Origin: Lewinellaceae bacterium
GTDB lineage: Bacteria > Bacteroidota > Bacteroidia > Chitinophagales > Saprospiraceae
Reading direction: 5' to 3'
NCBI GenBank assembly: GCA_020636215.1
Contig: JACJYG010000004.1
Location: 1,555,552 to 1,619,551, forward strand
DNA length: 64,000 nucleotides
The position numbers were made by a program, and so were the translations under genes. The notes beneath the pieces are model-generated. The model worked only from the letters and a program-made list of their open reading frames with translations. It was not told the DNA's origin and searched no databases. Within the stretch, counting starts at the first letter, position 1; every line of letters starts with the position of its first letter. Shown here in pieces: positions 26,710 through 35,623 of this stretch.

Positions 26710-26805
26710 AGCGAAACCTTCCTGTAATTTTTGTTTGATAATTCGGTTGTCCTTTCCTCTCTGAGAGGCGGGCCGGAAATATAACCATTTTCATACTGGC
26801 CATCG

Positions 26806-27147
26806 TCAATTCCCCTGAATTTCTCCGCCACCGCTTACCGATTCTGCAATCTCCGGCAAGTAAATAGTCAGGAACAGATAAGATAACAGGACGAGCAGGA
26901 CGATAATACCAACCAGTATCAGGTTGGAACGCAGCACCTGCCGCTGCCGTTGCCCGGTATCGGCGGTATAGCCCCTGCGCATACCGCCGGATTCGAGGCG
27001 GGCTCTTACGGCGTCAAGGCTTTTGCCTTTCCTCTCCTCCACCTCTTTGAGGCGCTTGTGCAACTCCTCCTTCTGGGGATCCCAGTAGCGGGGTTTGTAG
27101 GAATACTGCTGGTGTTTCGGTACTTTAAAAATTTTAATCAATGCCAT
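26806..27147 (-). CDS. Small single-pass membrane protein upstream of mutL
   Basis: 113 aa. The basic N-terminal half has a Tyr/Pro/Trp motif (YSYKPRYWDPQKEELHKRL), a short coiled coil (KEELHKRLKEVEERKGK) and one membrane helix (about 75-97, LILVGIIVLLVLLSYLFLTIYL). The C-terminus is short. I know of no function; the N-terminal motif looks conserved in related Bacteroidota genomes. It is probably the first gene of the mutL-rhomboid-EEP operon. Confidence 0.65.
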   Translation of the reverse strand: MALIKIFKVPKHQQYSYKPRYWDPQKEELHKRLKEVEERKGKSLDAVRARLESGGMRRGYTADTGQRQRQVLRSNLILVGIIVLLVLLSYLFLTIYLPEIAESVSGGGEIQGN

Positions 27148-27508
27148 CTGTGACCAGGATTTTCAGGATTAGCAGATTACCGGGATTTTGATTGCCGGAA
27201 TTGGATTTTCAGGATCTCCTCCTGGAAAAATTGCGCCTCCCTTTGGTTGACTAAATGTAAAATACGGTTTTTCCATAAATCGCCCAACTCCTGAGTTCGC
27301 CTATTAGAACACCATTGGTTGGAAAATGGTTATTGGTTATTGGTTATTCGTTGCTGGCGAAATCCACTCCTTCGAGTTTTCATCTCGTACACCTCAATTT
27401 CTATAACAAAAGATGCGCTTTTAGACGAAAAAGCAGGTATCTCTGGCGGAATTTTGTGAGAATACCCCAAAAATCCTGTTTTTTGCAGGCTACTTAAACC
27501 CAACAGCT
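27148..27508. other. Intergenic region with short TTATTGG tandem
   Basis: Lies between the divergent mutL operon and the DUF5686 gene. Apart from a short GGTTATT tandem (27328-27349), I see no gene, and no convincing TAnnTTTG promoter on either strand. Confidence 0.5.
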
Positions 27509-30139
27509 ATGAAATACCTGCTATCCTTTTGGATCACTATCCTCGCGCTCTTTTCCACCAATGCCCTCCATGCCGGCGGCATTTCCGGCCGGGTAACGGC
27601 CCCCAACGGCGCCCCTTTGGCTTACGCCACCATCTTTGTGCAACAGATGGGTAGCGGGACGACCACCAACGAAGAAGGCTATTATGAGATCCGCCTGGAA
27701 CCAGGCAATTATACCCTTATTTTTCAATTTCTGGGGTACCGGTCGGAGGCCCGGGAAATAAGTATCGGGCAGCAATTTGAGCGGCTGGATATCAGCCTGC
27801 AGGAACAGGCGGTGCAATTGGATGAGGTGCTGGTATCGGGCGGAGATGAAGACCCGGCCTACTCCGTGATGCGCCGGGCCATCGCCAAGGCGAGCTACCA
27901 CCGGCAGCAGATCGAACACTATGATGCCGAGGTCTACGTCAAAGGCTCGGGCCGGCTGAAGAATTCTCCGTTTTTCCTGCGAAAGACTATTGAAAAAGAA
28001 GGGATTGACTCCACGGTCGCTTTCACCACCGAGTCGGTGAGCCGCATCAGTTACCAACGGCCCAATACTTTCAAGGAAACGGTAATCTCCATCTACAGCC
28101 AGGGTGACGACAATGAAACCAGCCCGATGAGCTACATCAACGGCAGTTTTTACGAGCCCCAGATCGCCGAGGCCATCTCGCCGCTCTCCCCACAGGCCTT
28201 TGGGTATTATAAGTTCAAATACGAAGGCTTTTTCATGGACCGCGGCTATGGCGTCAACAAGATCCGGGTGATTCCCCGCAGCCGGGGAGAGAATGTCTTC
28301 GAAGGCGTTATCTATATTGTGGAAGACTGGTGGAGCATCTACAGCCTGAAGCTTAAAACCTACAAGCTGGGCATCGGCATTGAAGTGTATCAGATGTACG
28401 CCCCCATCGAGGACAAAGCCTGGCTGCCGGTAAGCCATAAGTTCCTGGTGGATGGCAAGATCCTGGGCTTTGCTTTCGAGTACAACTACCTGGCCACCGT
28501 GAGTAACTACAAGATCGAGCTCAACCCCGACCTGCCCTCGGATTTTACCGTCATCGACGAAAAGTTGAACAAGGAACTGGCCGCCCAACTGAAAAACCAG
28601 GCCAAGGATAAAAACGCCGGCATTGAGGAAAAGCTGGCTTCCGGACAGGAACTCACCCGCAAGGACCTGCGCCGCATCATGCGCGAATACGAAAAGGAAG
28701 AGCAACAGGCCCAGGAAGAACCCGAAGTGGTGATGAATACCACTTTCACCGTCGATTCACTGGCCCGCAAACGCGACTCCCTCTACTGGGCAGAGATCCG
28801 GCCGGTGCCGCTCACCCAAATGGAAGTGCGCGGCTATGTTCGGGCCGACAGCCTGGCCCGCGTGGAAGCGGAAGAAGCCAAGGCCGATTCACTGGAATCG
28901 GTGGGCCGCAAGAAAAAGAAATCCGGCTTCAGCCCGCTCGACATCATCGGCGGCAGCAGCTATAAGGTAGGGGAAAAACAAACCCTGGCCCACGGTTCCC
29001 TTTGGGACCGCTTCTTCTTCAACCCGGTGGAAGGCTTCAACATCCACACCGACCTGTCCTACTCCATCAATAAGGACAACCGTTTTGCCGTCACGCTCAC
29101 CCCCCGATATGCGTTTGCCCGGGAAAAACTGACCGGCAAGGGCCGGATCGGCTATAACTTCGGCCGGCCGGAGCAGCGCGGCGCCGTCAACCTCGAAGGC
29201 GGGCGCTACATTTTCCAGTACAACCCACAGGAGCCCATCAGCAACCTGTTCAATACCTACCTCAACCTGGTGTATGAACGGAACTACATCCGCTTGTACG
29301 AAAAGGACTATTTCCGGATAAGCCACGAGCAGCAACTCCAGGAAAACCTGAAAGGCGGGCTGAGCGTGGAATGGGCCCGGCGCTACACCCTGGAGAATAA
29401 CACGACCCAGGTATGGTTCAACAAAGACGACCGCATCTACGCGCCCAACCTGCCCGTCAATGAAGAAGTGGAATACCCCCTGCCGGAAGAAGAAACGGCC
29501 GTCGTGCTGAGCTTCAGCGCGGAGGCCCGTCCCTGGCAGAAATACCGGGTGTACAATGACAAAAAAGAACCCATCGACAACTCTTCGCCCACCCTGCGCC
29601 TGGCCTTTCGGCAGGGGCTCAAGGCCATTGGGGGTAGCGAAACGGACTACAGCTACCTGGAGCTGGGCGTGAAACACAAATTCCGTCCCGGCGCCCGTGG
29701 CACCGTCGATTTCAAGGTGGAAGCCGGCATGTTCCTCAACGATAACTACATCGGCTTCGCCGACTACCGCCACTTCATGGGCAACCGCATCTCCTTTGTG
29801 ACGGCCGACCCGGTGGAGAGCTTCCGCCTCCTGCCGTATTATGACTACAGCACCAAAGACAAATTCGCGGCGGCTTACGTACACTACCAGTTCCGCAAAC
29901 TGCTGTTCACCCAGATCCCGGAAGTATGGCTACTGGGCATCAAGGAGAATGTGTTCGTGAACTACCTGGCTACTCCTACTTCCAAGAACTACACGGAGGT
30001 AGGCTATTCTATCGACAACATCTTCCGATTTCTGCGGGTGGAGGCAGCAGTGTCCTTCCAGGATGGCAAATACCGGGACTGGGGCATCCTGTTGGGTATA
30101 GCCTCCAATCTGGGCGGAGGGAATTTTACGATACGGTAG
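27509..30139 (+). CDS. DUF5686 outer-membrane protein with carboxypeptidase regulatory-like domain
   Basis: 876 aa. Signal peptide (about 1-22). A CarboxypepD_reg-like beta-sandwich at 23-105 (SGRVTAPNGAPLAYATIFVQ, TTTNEEGYYEIRLEPGNYTL) is followed by the DUF5686 domain from about 120 to the end. The C-terminal half has alternating beta-strand pairs ending in an aromatic barrel-like region, so an outer-membrane beta-barrel is likely. A charged helical insert (~350-470, RRIMREYEKEEQQAQEEPE) lies between. The plug-plus-barrel layout resembles SusC-like proteins without TonB features. Function unknown; it is a common Bacteroidota surface family. Confidence 0.88.
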   Translation: MKYLLSFWITILALFSTNALHAGGISGRVTAPNGAPLAYATIFVQQMGSGTTTNEEGYYEIRLEPGNYTLIFQFLGYRSEAREISIGQQFERLDISLQEQAVQLDEVLVSGGDEDPAYSVMRRAIAKASYHRQQIEHYDAEVYVKGSGRLKNSPFFLRKTIEKEGIDSTVAFTTESVSRISYQRPNTFKETVISIYSQGDDNETSPMSYINGSFYEPQIAEAISPLSPQAFGYYKFKYEGFFMDRGYGVNKIRVIPRSRGENVFEGVIYIVEDWWSIYSLKLKTYKLGIGIEVYQMYAPIEDKAWLPVSHKFLVDGKILGFAFEYNYLATVSNYKIELNPDLPSDFTVIDEKLNKELAAQLKNQAKDKNAGIEEKLASGQELTRKDLRRIMREYEKEEQQAQEEPEVVMNTTFTVDSLARKRDSLYWAEIRPVPLTQMEVRGYVRADSLARVEAEEAKADSLESVGRKKKKSGFSPLDIIGGSSYKVGEKQTLAHGSLWDRFFFNPVEGFNIHTDLSYSINKDNRFAVTLTPRYAFAREKLTGKGRIGYNFGRPEQRGAVNLEGGRYIFQYNPQEPISNLFNTYLNLVYERNYIRLYEKDYFRISHEQQLQENLKGGLSVEWARRYTLENNTTQVWFNKDDRIYAPNLPVNEEVEYPLPEEETAVVLSFSAEARPWQKYRVYNDKKEPIDNSSPTLRLAFRQGLKAIGGSETDYSYLELGVKHKFRPGARGTVDFKVEAGMFLNDNYIGFADYRHFMGNRISFVTADPVESFRLLPYYDYSTKDKFAAAYVHYQFRKLLFTQIPEVWLLGIKENVFVNYLATPTSKNYTEVGYSIDNIFRFLRVEAAVSFQDGKYRDWGILLGIASNLGGGNFTIR

Positions 30140-30254
30140 GATCTGGAGCGGTAGCCTTTTCCTGGAAAGGGATCGGTATTCCCGGGATAGAGGCTTGCCC
30201 ATGGCTTTCCGGGCGCTTCCCGGCATTGCGTATATTGACCAGGCGGCTAACTCT

Positions 30255-31061
30255 TTAAACCCTGATCCTGGTGTGCCTGGATAGCCAGTCCTTGAGATTA
30301 TCATCAAAGACGTAGCCATAGGTTTGCACCATACTTGCTCTGACTTCTTCCAGCAACACCTGTCGGAAAGCCTTTATCCATTCATAAAAATCCGCATTGT
30401 CCTGGTTCGGGCTTCCCCAAAAAAGGCTTTTTACATCCTCGAATAATTGTGCTTCCCCTTTAAATACGCGGCTGTCGTTTTCGTCCTTGTAGAAAATCCG
30501 CCCGACTTCTTCGCGCATGATTTCTTCCGCAATCGCTAGCGTTGGCTGGATCTGTTCGATGAGCTGTTGGTCCGTTGGGAACACAAAACCCTTGATTTTT
30601 CTGAGATGCTGCTTTTGGCCATCTCCAAGGTTCTGAACATAGAGCTGAATATCGCTAAAAGGATAGGGCCCTACCACTGATTGTTTCAATTTTTCAAGTT
30701 CATTTTCAGGAATTTCCGGATCATCAAATATGGACTTCATGGAGAACAGGACTTTTTGCTGTTCTTGAACCAGGCGTTTCGTTTTTTCCTTAGGGCCTTG
30801 AGCCGTTTCATAGGTATAGTCCAAATGGAAGCGGTTATTTCCATCTTCCAGGCCGATGAACTCCTTGGCGAATTCTATTTCCATCTGCTCCCCTAAGACG
30901 AAAATAAAAGCCTCATCGTGAAAACAGAATTTGTAGGTTTCGGGGCTGTCAATGTAGGCAAAGCCACCAGTATCTGCCTTATTATCCAAGCCACGCGCCC
31001 TAACATTTTCTTTTTTCTTTTTTGTAAAGAGGCCCTTAATGAAACCAATAATACCTGCCAT
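30255..31061 (-). CDS. Hypothetical cytoplasmic protein linked to the CHAT-STAND gene
   Basis: 268 aa, no signal peptide. It starts MAGIIGFIKGLFTKKKKENV, an amphipathic helix plus lysine patch that could touch a membrane. The rest is mixed alpha/beta with many acidic helices (DQQLIEQIQPTLAIAEEIMR). No family recognised. It lies 25 bp downstream of the CHAT-STAND-WD40 gene on the same strand, so it may be a partner or an effector of that receptor-like protein. Confidence 0.6.
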   Translation of the reverse strand: MAGIIGFIKGLFTKKKKENVRARGLDNKADTGGFAYIDSPETYKFCFHDEAFIFVLGEQMEIEFAKEFIGLEDGNNRFHLDYTYETAQGPKEKTKRLVQEQQKVLFSMKSIFDDPEIPENELEKLKQSVVGPYPFSDIQLYVQNLGDGQKQHLRKIKGFVFPTDQQLIEQIQPTLAIAEEIMREEVGRIFYKDENDSRVFKGEAQLFEDVKSLFWGSPNQDNADFYEWIKAFRQVLLEEVRASMVQTYGYVFDDNLKDWLSRHTRIRV

Positions 31062-31086
31062 GATGATTGCTTTTATTTAAAAATAT

Positions 31087-34000
31087 TTACTTATACCAAG
31101 AGTTGCTTTCCAGTTTTTTCAATGTCAACGGATTGGCCAGCACCCGGATGCATCCATCGTTGGAAAGCGTGAAAATGTGCCGGTCATCCGGGGAGAAGGC
31201 AACAAAGGTTACCCGCTCATCCTCAAAATCATTATAAGTCAGGACCTTGTTGGTTGAGCCCAATCGAAAATCATACAGATGCGCCAATCCCCCTTCCGAA
31301 CCGGTGATGATATAGCGGTTATCAGCAGAAAAAGCGAGCGCATTGACCGCTCTGCCCTGAAGCGTATTGCTGTCGTTTTCATCGGCTTCAAATAGGATTT
31401 CACCATCCAGGCCCATCACGGCGAAACTTCCCAGGCTATTTTGTTCATTCCCTCCTCCGGCGGCCAGGTACTGGCCATTGGGCGCAAAAGCCACCGCAAA
31501 GATCATTTCCGCTTTGATCTTGAATTTTTTGTTCGTTTTGCTGTTCAGATCCCAGAGGTATACCCCTCCGTCGTGGCATCCGGCCAGTAAATATTGGCCA
31601 TCGGGCGAGAAGGCCAGGGAAGAAACTGCCTGAGGGTGCAGGAAGGTAGCCAGGACATTTCCGGAAAGATCCCGGCATATCGCTTTACCATCTTCCCCAC
31701 AACTTGCGAATTCGGTTCCGTCGGGAGAGCAAGCTAAGGCATTCACTTTCCCCTGATGGGCATCAAGTGTCCGAAGGAGCTGGCCTTGTCGGTTCCAAAT
31801 AATCACTTTCCCATCTTCCCCACCCGTTAACAGCAAAGATTGCCCATCAAGGGTGGCCGCTACGGAACTGATCCATCCTTCATGCCCTTTTAGTGTCAAA
31901 GAGTCTTTATTATTCAAATTCCAGAGGAAAGCTGTTTCATAGCTTCCGGCCAGCACTTCTTTCCCGTCAAAACTTACGGAAAGTGAATTCACCACCCCAC
32001 ATTCGCCGATTATGCGGGCTACTTTAGACGCCCTTTTCCATTTTCTCAGGATATCATCCGCCCCACCACTTATAAAAAACAAACCGTCTGGTGAAAACGC
32101 AAGGGTTTGGACCCAGCTTTCATGGCCCTTATAGGATTTCAGGGAAACGCCATCTCTATTCCAAAGCCTAATGGTTTGGTCCGCACTCGCGGTGAGGATG
32201 TAGTTCCAGTCAGGAGAAAAAACAGCGGTATTGACCCGGCGGCTGTGGCCTCTAAAGATGGTAAAGGTTTTGTCGTCAATACGCCACAAGCGGGCCGTGC
32301 CATCGAGGTAACCAACGAGAATACCGTGTTTCAAAGAATCGTAAGTAAGTCCGACCGTTCCCCCTCCTTCCTCATAGATAAAGGAATCCAGGCGGGTTTG
32401 GGTGAAACGGTTCCACAAGTATACTTTACTGTCAAAGCCTCCGGTGATCATAAAAGTGTCATTGCTGCAAAATGCGATGTTTGTCACTCCCGCAAGGCCA
32501 TTCTTTTCATGGAGTTCTTTAGCATGCGCCGGCCAGCTGATGCCGGAGGCTCCATCCAAAACCCATTGATAAATCCTTCCGTCGCTGCAGCCGCCATAAA
32601 TGTATTGCTCATCCGGCGAAAAAACAGCAGTGTAAAATTTCCCGGCTCCACGAAATAAACGGGGGGCGCTTTTCTCTATTTCCCAGATCCGCACCACAGA
32701 GTCCTGACAGGACGTAAGCACCTTTTCTTCGTTCCTGGAAAACGTGGCGGCAGTTACCCAATCGGAATGGGGAAAGATTTTTATTGGCTCGGATTGATAG
32801 GCCAATGTCGTATCCCATATATAGGCATTATTGCCGCTGGCCATTAGAATGCGATCGCCCTTCGATGAAAAACGCAGGCTGGTAATATCGCGATCGATGG
32901 GTAACTGGAAAGCCTGATAAAACTCATTATCTCTGAATATATCATTAAGGGCTTGTAAAGCAGCCAGGTCCCTGGGCTTGCGGCTCAGGGCGAAATTCAA
33001 TATATCCAAGGCTTTTGTGGGATCAGTTTTTTCTAAATACCGGGCTTCTGTCACCCAGGCATTCACCTGGCTCTGAATACTGGAATTCCGCCAGAGAAAG
33101 GTAGCTATAATAGCCAGCAAGAAAACAACTGCTACCCCTCCTATTTTAATGCGCCGATTCCGCCGCCGCTCCGCCACCAGTTTCCGCCGCCGCTCCCTGC
33201 TCTTCTCCACCAGTTCCTTTTCCTTACTTGTCCAGATCCGCATGCCCCCCGCTCCGGCTTCCACCAGCGCCAGGTCCTCCTCATCGATATAGGTGCGCTC
33301 CGGGCTGATCTCATAGTCGGCCATCTTGGCCGTTAGGATGCGCAGGGCGCGCTGCCCCGGCTTATCGGAATCCCGGATCTCCTTTTGTATGATTGGCGCC
33401 AGGGTATCGTGGGCCAGGGCGGTCTGCTCTTTGCCCAGTCCGGCCAACAGGTAGAGCGATTGCAATTGCCCAATGAGCTGATCCAGGATGTCCCCCTGAT
33501 GCTGGTAGTGGGTGCGCAGTGTTTCCAGGCTACGGCTCTCGGCGGTGCCCAGGGCAGTGGTGTGGTAGTGCAACACATCCAGCGCCAGGCCGGAGCTTTC
33601 TACCTGATGTTGTATCTCCTCTTCCCAGGCCCGGATATACGCCATCTGCTGGTGGAAGAAATCGTCGAGCAGGATGCCCTTCTTTTTCAGTTGCTGGTAA
33701 TCATCGGTTCGAAATGCCCGCTTGTCCTGGCCTTCCTGCTGCTGCCAAAGTTTGGTGAGGATAATCTGCAGCACAGGAGCGATAGGGGAATTTTTGTCTT
33801 CCAACAGGTCGTCGGCAATGATTACCGGCAGGCCTTTTTCTATTTCCAGGCGGTATTTGTTCTGTAATGGCTGGTTGGAACTCAGTCCGTTTACGATCTC
33901 GAGGACGCCCTTCCGGCCCAGGCGTTCCAAAAAGACCTTTTCTTTAGGCAGCCCGGCAGTACGGCAGGCTTTTTCGATCTCCGGGTCGTACTCCTTGCGG

Positions 34001-34221
34001 TAGCTGAGCACCAGCTTGCCGGTGGGCCGCTCATCAGGCTGGGCAAAAATAGTGCTGGCGGTTTGTAGGAAAGTATCCAGTTCGCCCGCTTGTCCTTCGG
34101 CAGGGCGGGTAAACACTTCTTCCACCTGATCGAGTACGATGATAAGGCCTTTTTTTCCGGACTGCGCCTCCAGTTGTTTCCATTGCCGGAGCAGTTGAGC
34201 TGCATCAGTTTCAAGTGGCAA
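31087..34221 (-). CDS. STAND NTPase - transmembrane - WD40 part of an interrupted CHAT-STAND protein
   Basis: 1,044 aa from a TTG at 34221, in the same frame as the CHAT part but after an in-frame TAG (34231-34233). It continues the NTPase at Walker B (LIIVLDQVEEVF) and a winged-helix region to about residue 300. One membrane helix follows (GGVAVVFLLAIIATFLW, about 350-370). Then come 14 WD40 repeats (e.g. VNTAVFSPDWNYILTASADQTIRLWNR in two parts), enough for two seven-bladed propellers. The P-loop lies in the upstream fragment, so this piece alone could not bind ATP. With readthrough, the full protein is ~1,374 aa. Confidence 0.85.
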   Translation of the reverse strand: MPLETDAAQLLRQWKQLEAQSGKKGLIIVLDQVEEVFTRPAEGQAGELDTFLQTASTIFAQPDERPTGKLVLSYRKEYDPEIEKACRTAGLPKEKVFLERLGRKGVLEIVNGLSSNQPLQNKYRLEIEKGLPVIIADDLLEDKNSPIAPVLQIILTKLWQQQEGQDKRAFRTDDYQQLKKKGILLDDFFHQQMAYIRAWEEEIQHQVESSGLALDVLHYHTTALGTAESRSLETLRTHYQHQGDILDQLIGQLQSLYLLAGLGKEQTALAHDTLAPIIQKEIRDSDKPGQRALRILTAKMADYEISPERTYIDEEDLALVEAGAGGMRIWTSKEKELVEKSRERRRKLVAERRRNRRIKIGGVAVVFLLAIIATFLWRNSSIQSQVNAWVTEARYLEKTDPTKALDILNFALSRKPRDLAALQALNDIFRDNEFYQAFQLPIDRDITSLRFSSKGDRILMASGNNAYIWDTTLAYQSEPIKIFPHSDWVTAATFSRNEEKVLTSCQDSVVRIWEIEKSAPRLFRGAGKFYTAVFSPDEQYIYGGCSDGRIYQWVLDGASGISWPAHAKELHEKNGLAGVTNIAFCSNDTFMITGGFDSKVYLWNRFTQTRLDSFIYEEGGGTVGLTYDSLKHGILVGYLDGTARLWRIDDKTFTIFRGHSRRVNTAVFSPDWNYILTASADQTIRLWNRDGVSLKSYKGHESWVQTLAFSPDGLFFISGGADDILRKWKRASKVARIIGECGVVNSLSVSFDGKEVLAGSYETAFLWNLNNKDSLTLKGHEGWISSVAATLDGQSLLLTGGEDGKVIIWNRQGQLLRTLDAHQGKVNALACSPDGTEFASCGEDGKAICRDLSGNVLATFLHPQAVSSLAFSPDGQYLLAGCHDGGVYLWDLNSKTNKKFKIKAEMIFAVAFAPNGQYLAAGGGNEQNSLGSFAVMGLDGEILFEADENDSNTLQGRAVNALAFSADNRYIITGSEGGLAHLYDFRLGSTNKVLTYNDFEDERVTFVAFSPDDRHIFTLSNDGCIRVLANPLTLKKLESNSWYK

Positions 34222-34230
34222 TTCCAGGGC

Positions 34231-35214
34231 CTAGGCCAGGTGCCCCAGCAAGCCCGTTTCCGGCCGACGGCGGGCCAAACGAATCTCGTATTCCGCTTCC
34301 AGTCGGGGGAAGAGCCCGGCTTCCAAAAGCGAAGACTTACCTACGCCCGATTGCCCGTACAGCAGAATGGCCGGAGCAGCCTGTGGGCTATGGATGCGGT
34401 GGTAAAGATCCCGGATATAGCTTCCCCGGCCGAAGAAAATGCGGGAAGCCTCTTTTTTATAGCGCTCCAGGAAATGAAAGGGGTCTTCCGGGTAACCATA
34501 AGCAAATGGAATTTCGGGCAGCCCGAAGTAAGGGTCGTTGGCGGCGTCGGGCAGGTTCCAGTCGCGGACGGCCTCGGCGCCGGGGCGGTAGTAGGCCTGC
34601 CAGGGGAACTGGCTCGGGGCAGCCCTGAGTTTGATGCTCCGGGTATCGTAGTACCGGTTCATATCCTGGCTACCCTCGCGGGCCTGGGCCTTATACCTGG
34701 CTTCCTGCCAGGCTTTATCCAGGGGGCTGCCTTCGCCCAGGGCTTTGTAGAAACTACCGGCCAATTCACAGGCAATGTCGTCATTGACCGCATTGGCCGT
34801 TCCGATGACGGCGGGGACGCCCTGCTGCACCAGCGCCTGGGCCTGTTGCGCGGAAAAACAGCCGTTCAAAAAAATGAGTTGCAGGCCCTTCTGGCTGGAC
34901 AGGAAAGGGATCAGGCCTTCGCCGTGGGCCAGCTCGGTTTTGCCGCTGGCGGCTTCCAGCAACAACTCATAACTGCCGGCATGGCCCCCGTAGTGAAAGA
35001 CGGCAATGCGCCCGCGATATTTTTCTCGTTGGAAGGTAGCAATCAGGCCGTCCAGCGTGGCGCCGGGCAGAATCACTACTTCGCACAACTGCTGGTCCTC
35101 GGCCTTTTCGAGGGCGCGACGGAGGCTGTTCAACTCCTGCGGTAGGTTCCGAAGGTATTGGCCGCCTTCTTCCCGGTCATTGGCAAATGCCAGCAGCAGT
35201 ACGGGTTTGGACAT
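34231..35214 (-). CDS. CHAT protease + P-loop N-terminal part of the CHAT-STAND-WD40 protein
   Basis: 327 aa. A CHAT caspase-like protease at about 1-175 has the catalytic His78 (HYGGHAGSY) and Cys119 (FLNGCFSAQQ). A linker follows, then the STAND NTPase P-loop G287QSGVGKS294. The frame ends at TAG 34231-34233 within the NTPase domain, between Walker A and Walker B. The same frame continues in the 1,044-aa ORF. Intact CHAT-STAND-WD40 proteins are NLR-like sensors in which ligand binding would release a protease. Whether the stop is real decides if this locus works. Confidence 0.88.
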   Translation of the reverse strand: MSKPVLLLAFANDREEGGQYLRNLPQELNSLRRALEKAEDQQLCEVVILPGATLDGLIATFQREKYRGRIAVFHYGGHAGSYELLLEAASGKTELAHGEGLIPFLSSQKGLQLIFLNGCFSAQQAQALVQQGVPAVIGTANAVNDDIACELAGSFYKALGEGSPLDKAWQEARYKAQAREGSQDMNRYYDTRSIKLRAAPSQFPWQAYYRPGAEAVRDWNLPDAANDPYFGLPEIPFAYGYPEDPFHFLERYKKEASRIFFGRGSYIRDLYHRIHSPQAAPAILLYGQSGVGKSSLLEAGLFPRLEAEYEIRLARRRPETGLLGHLA

Positions 35215-35312
35215 GAGGGGTAAAGGGTTTTAAGATGATTTAACCTGGTGGTCTAATTTAAATCCACTCAAACATCAATTTTTGATTTTTTATACTTAAT
35301 TAATTTAATTTC

Positions 35313-35320
35313 CAAATATA
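35313..35320 (-). promoter_or_regulatory. Possible promoter -7 box for CHAT-STAND gene
   Basis: The minus strand reads TATATTTG (TAnnTTTG) about 100 nt before the ATG, in an AT-rich stretch. A minus-strand TTTG at 35347-35350 is 26 nt away, longer than usual. Confidence 0.3.
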
Positions 35321-35583
35321 TTATTTTGAATTTAATCCCACATGGACAAATTATTCAAATAGTAGCACTTATTTTCCATATTAAAAAAGCTTTGAGTGAC
35401 GGGAAGGCTTAGTAGCGGGTATTTGTGTGTGTGTGCGTTTGAGCATCTTGGAACCGCTGTAATAGGAATTCGCTTGGGCCCACTGAAAATTGAATTACTG
35501 AAAACTATAGATACTCCTCCGCGTTTTTATGCACATATCGGCCCGGACATTGGGAATTGTTTCCAAAGCCGGAGGAAAGGGCC

Positions 35584-35591
35584 TACCTTTG
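35584..35591 (+). promoter_or_regulatory. Promoter -7 box for the PurF-type gene
   Basis: TACCTTTG fits TAnnTTTG, 32 nt before the ATG at 35624. It shows that the long in-frame upstream extension is not coding. Confidence 0.45.
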
Positions 35592-35623
35592 CGGCTAAAT
35601 ATTTATCAGGAGCAAATTTTGCT

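Noticed and set aside
35396..35623. N-terminal extension of the PurF-type protein to 35396
   Set aside because: A TACCTTTG promoter box lies inside it and the canonical HECGV start follows the ATG at 35624.
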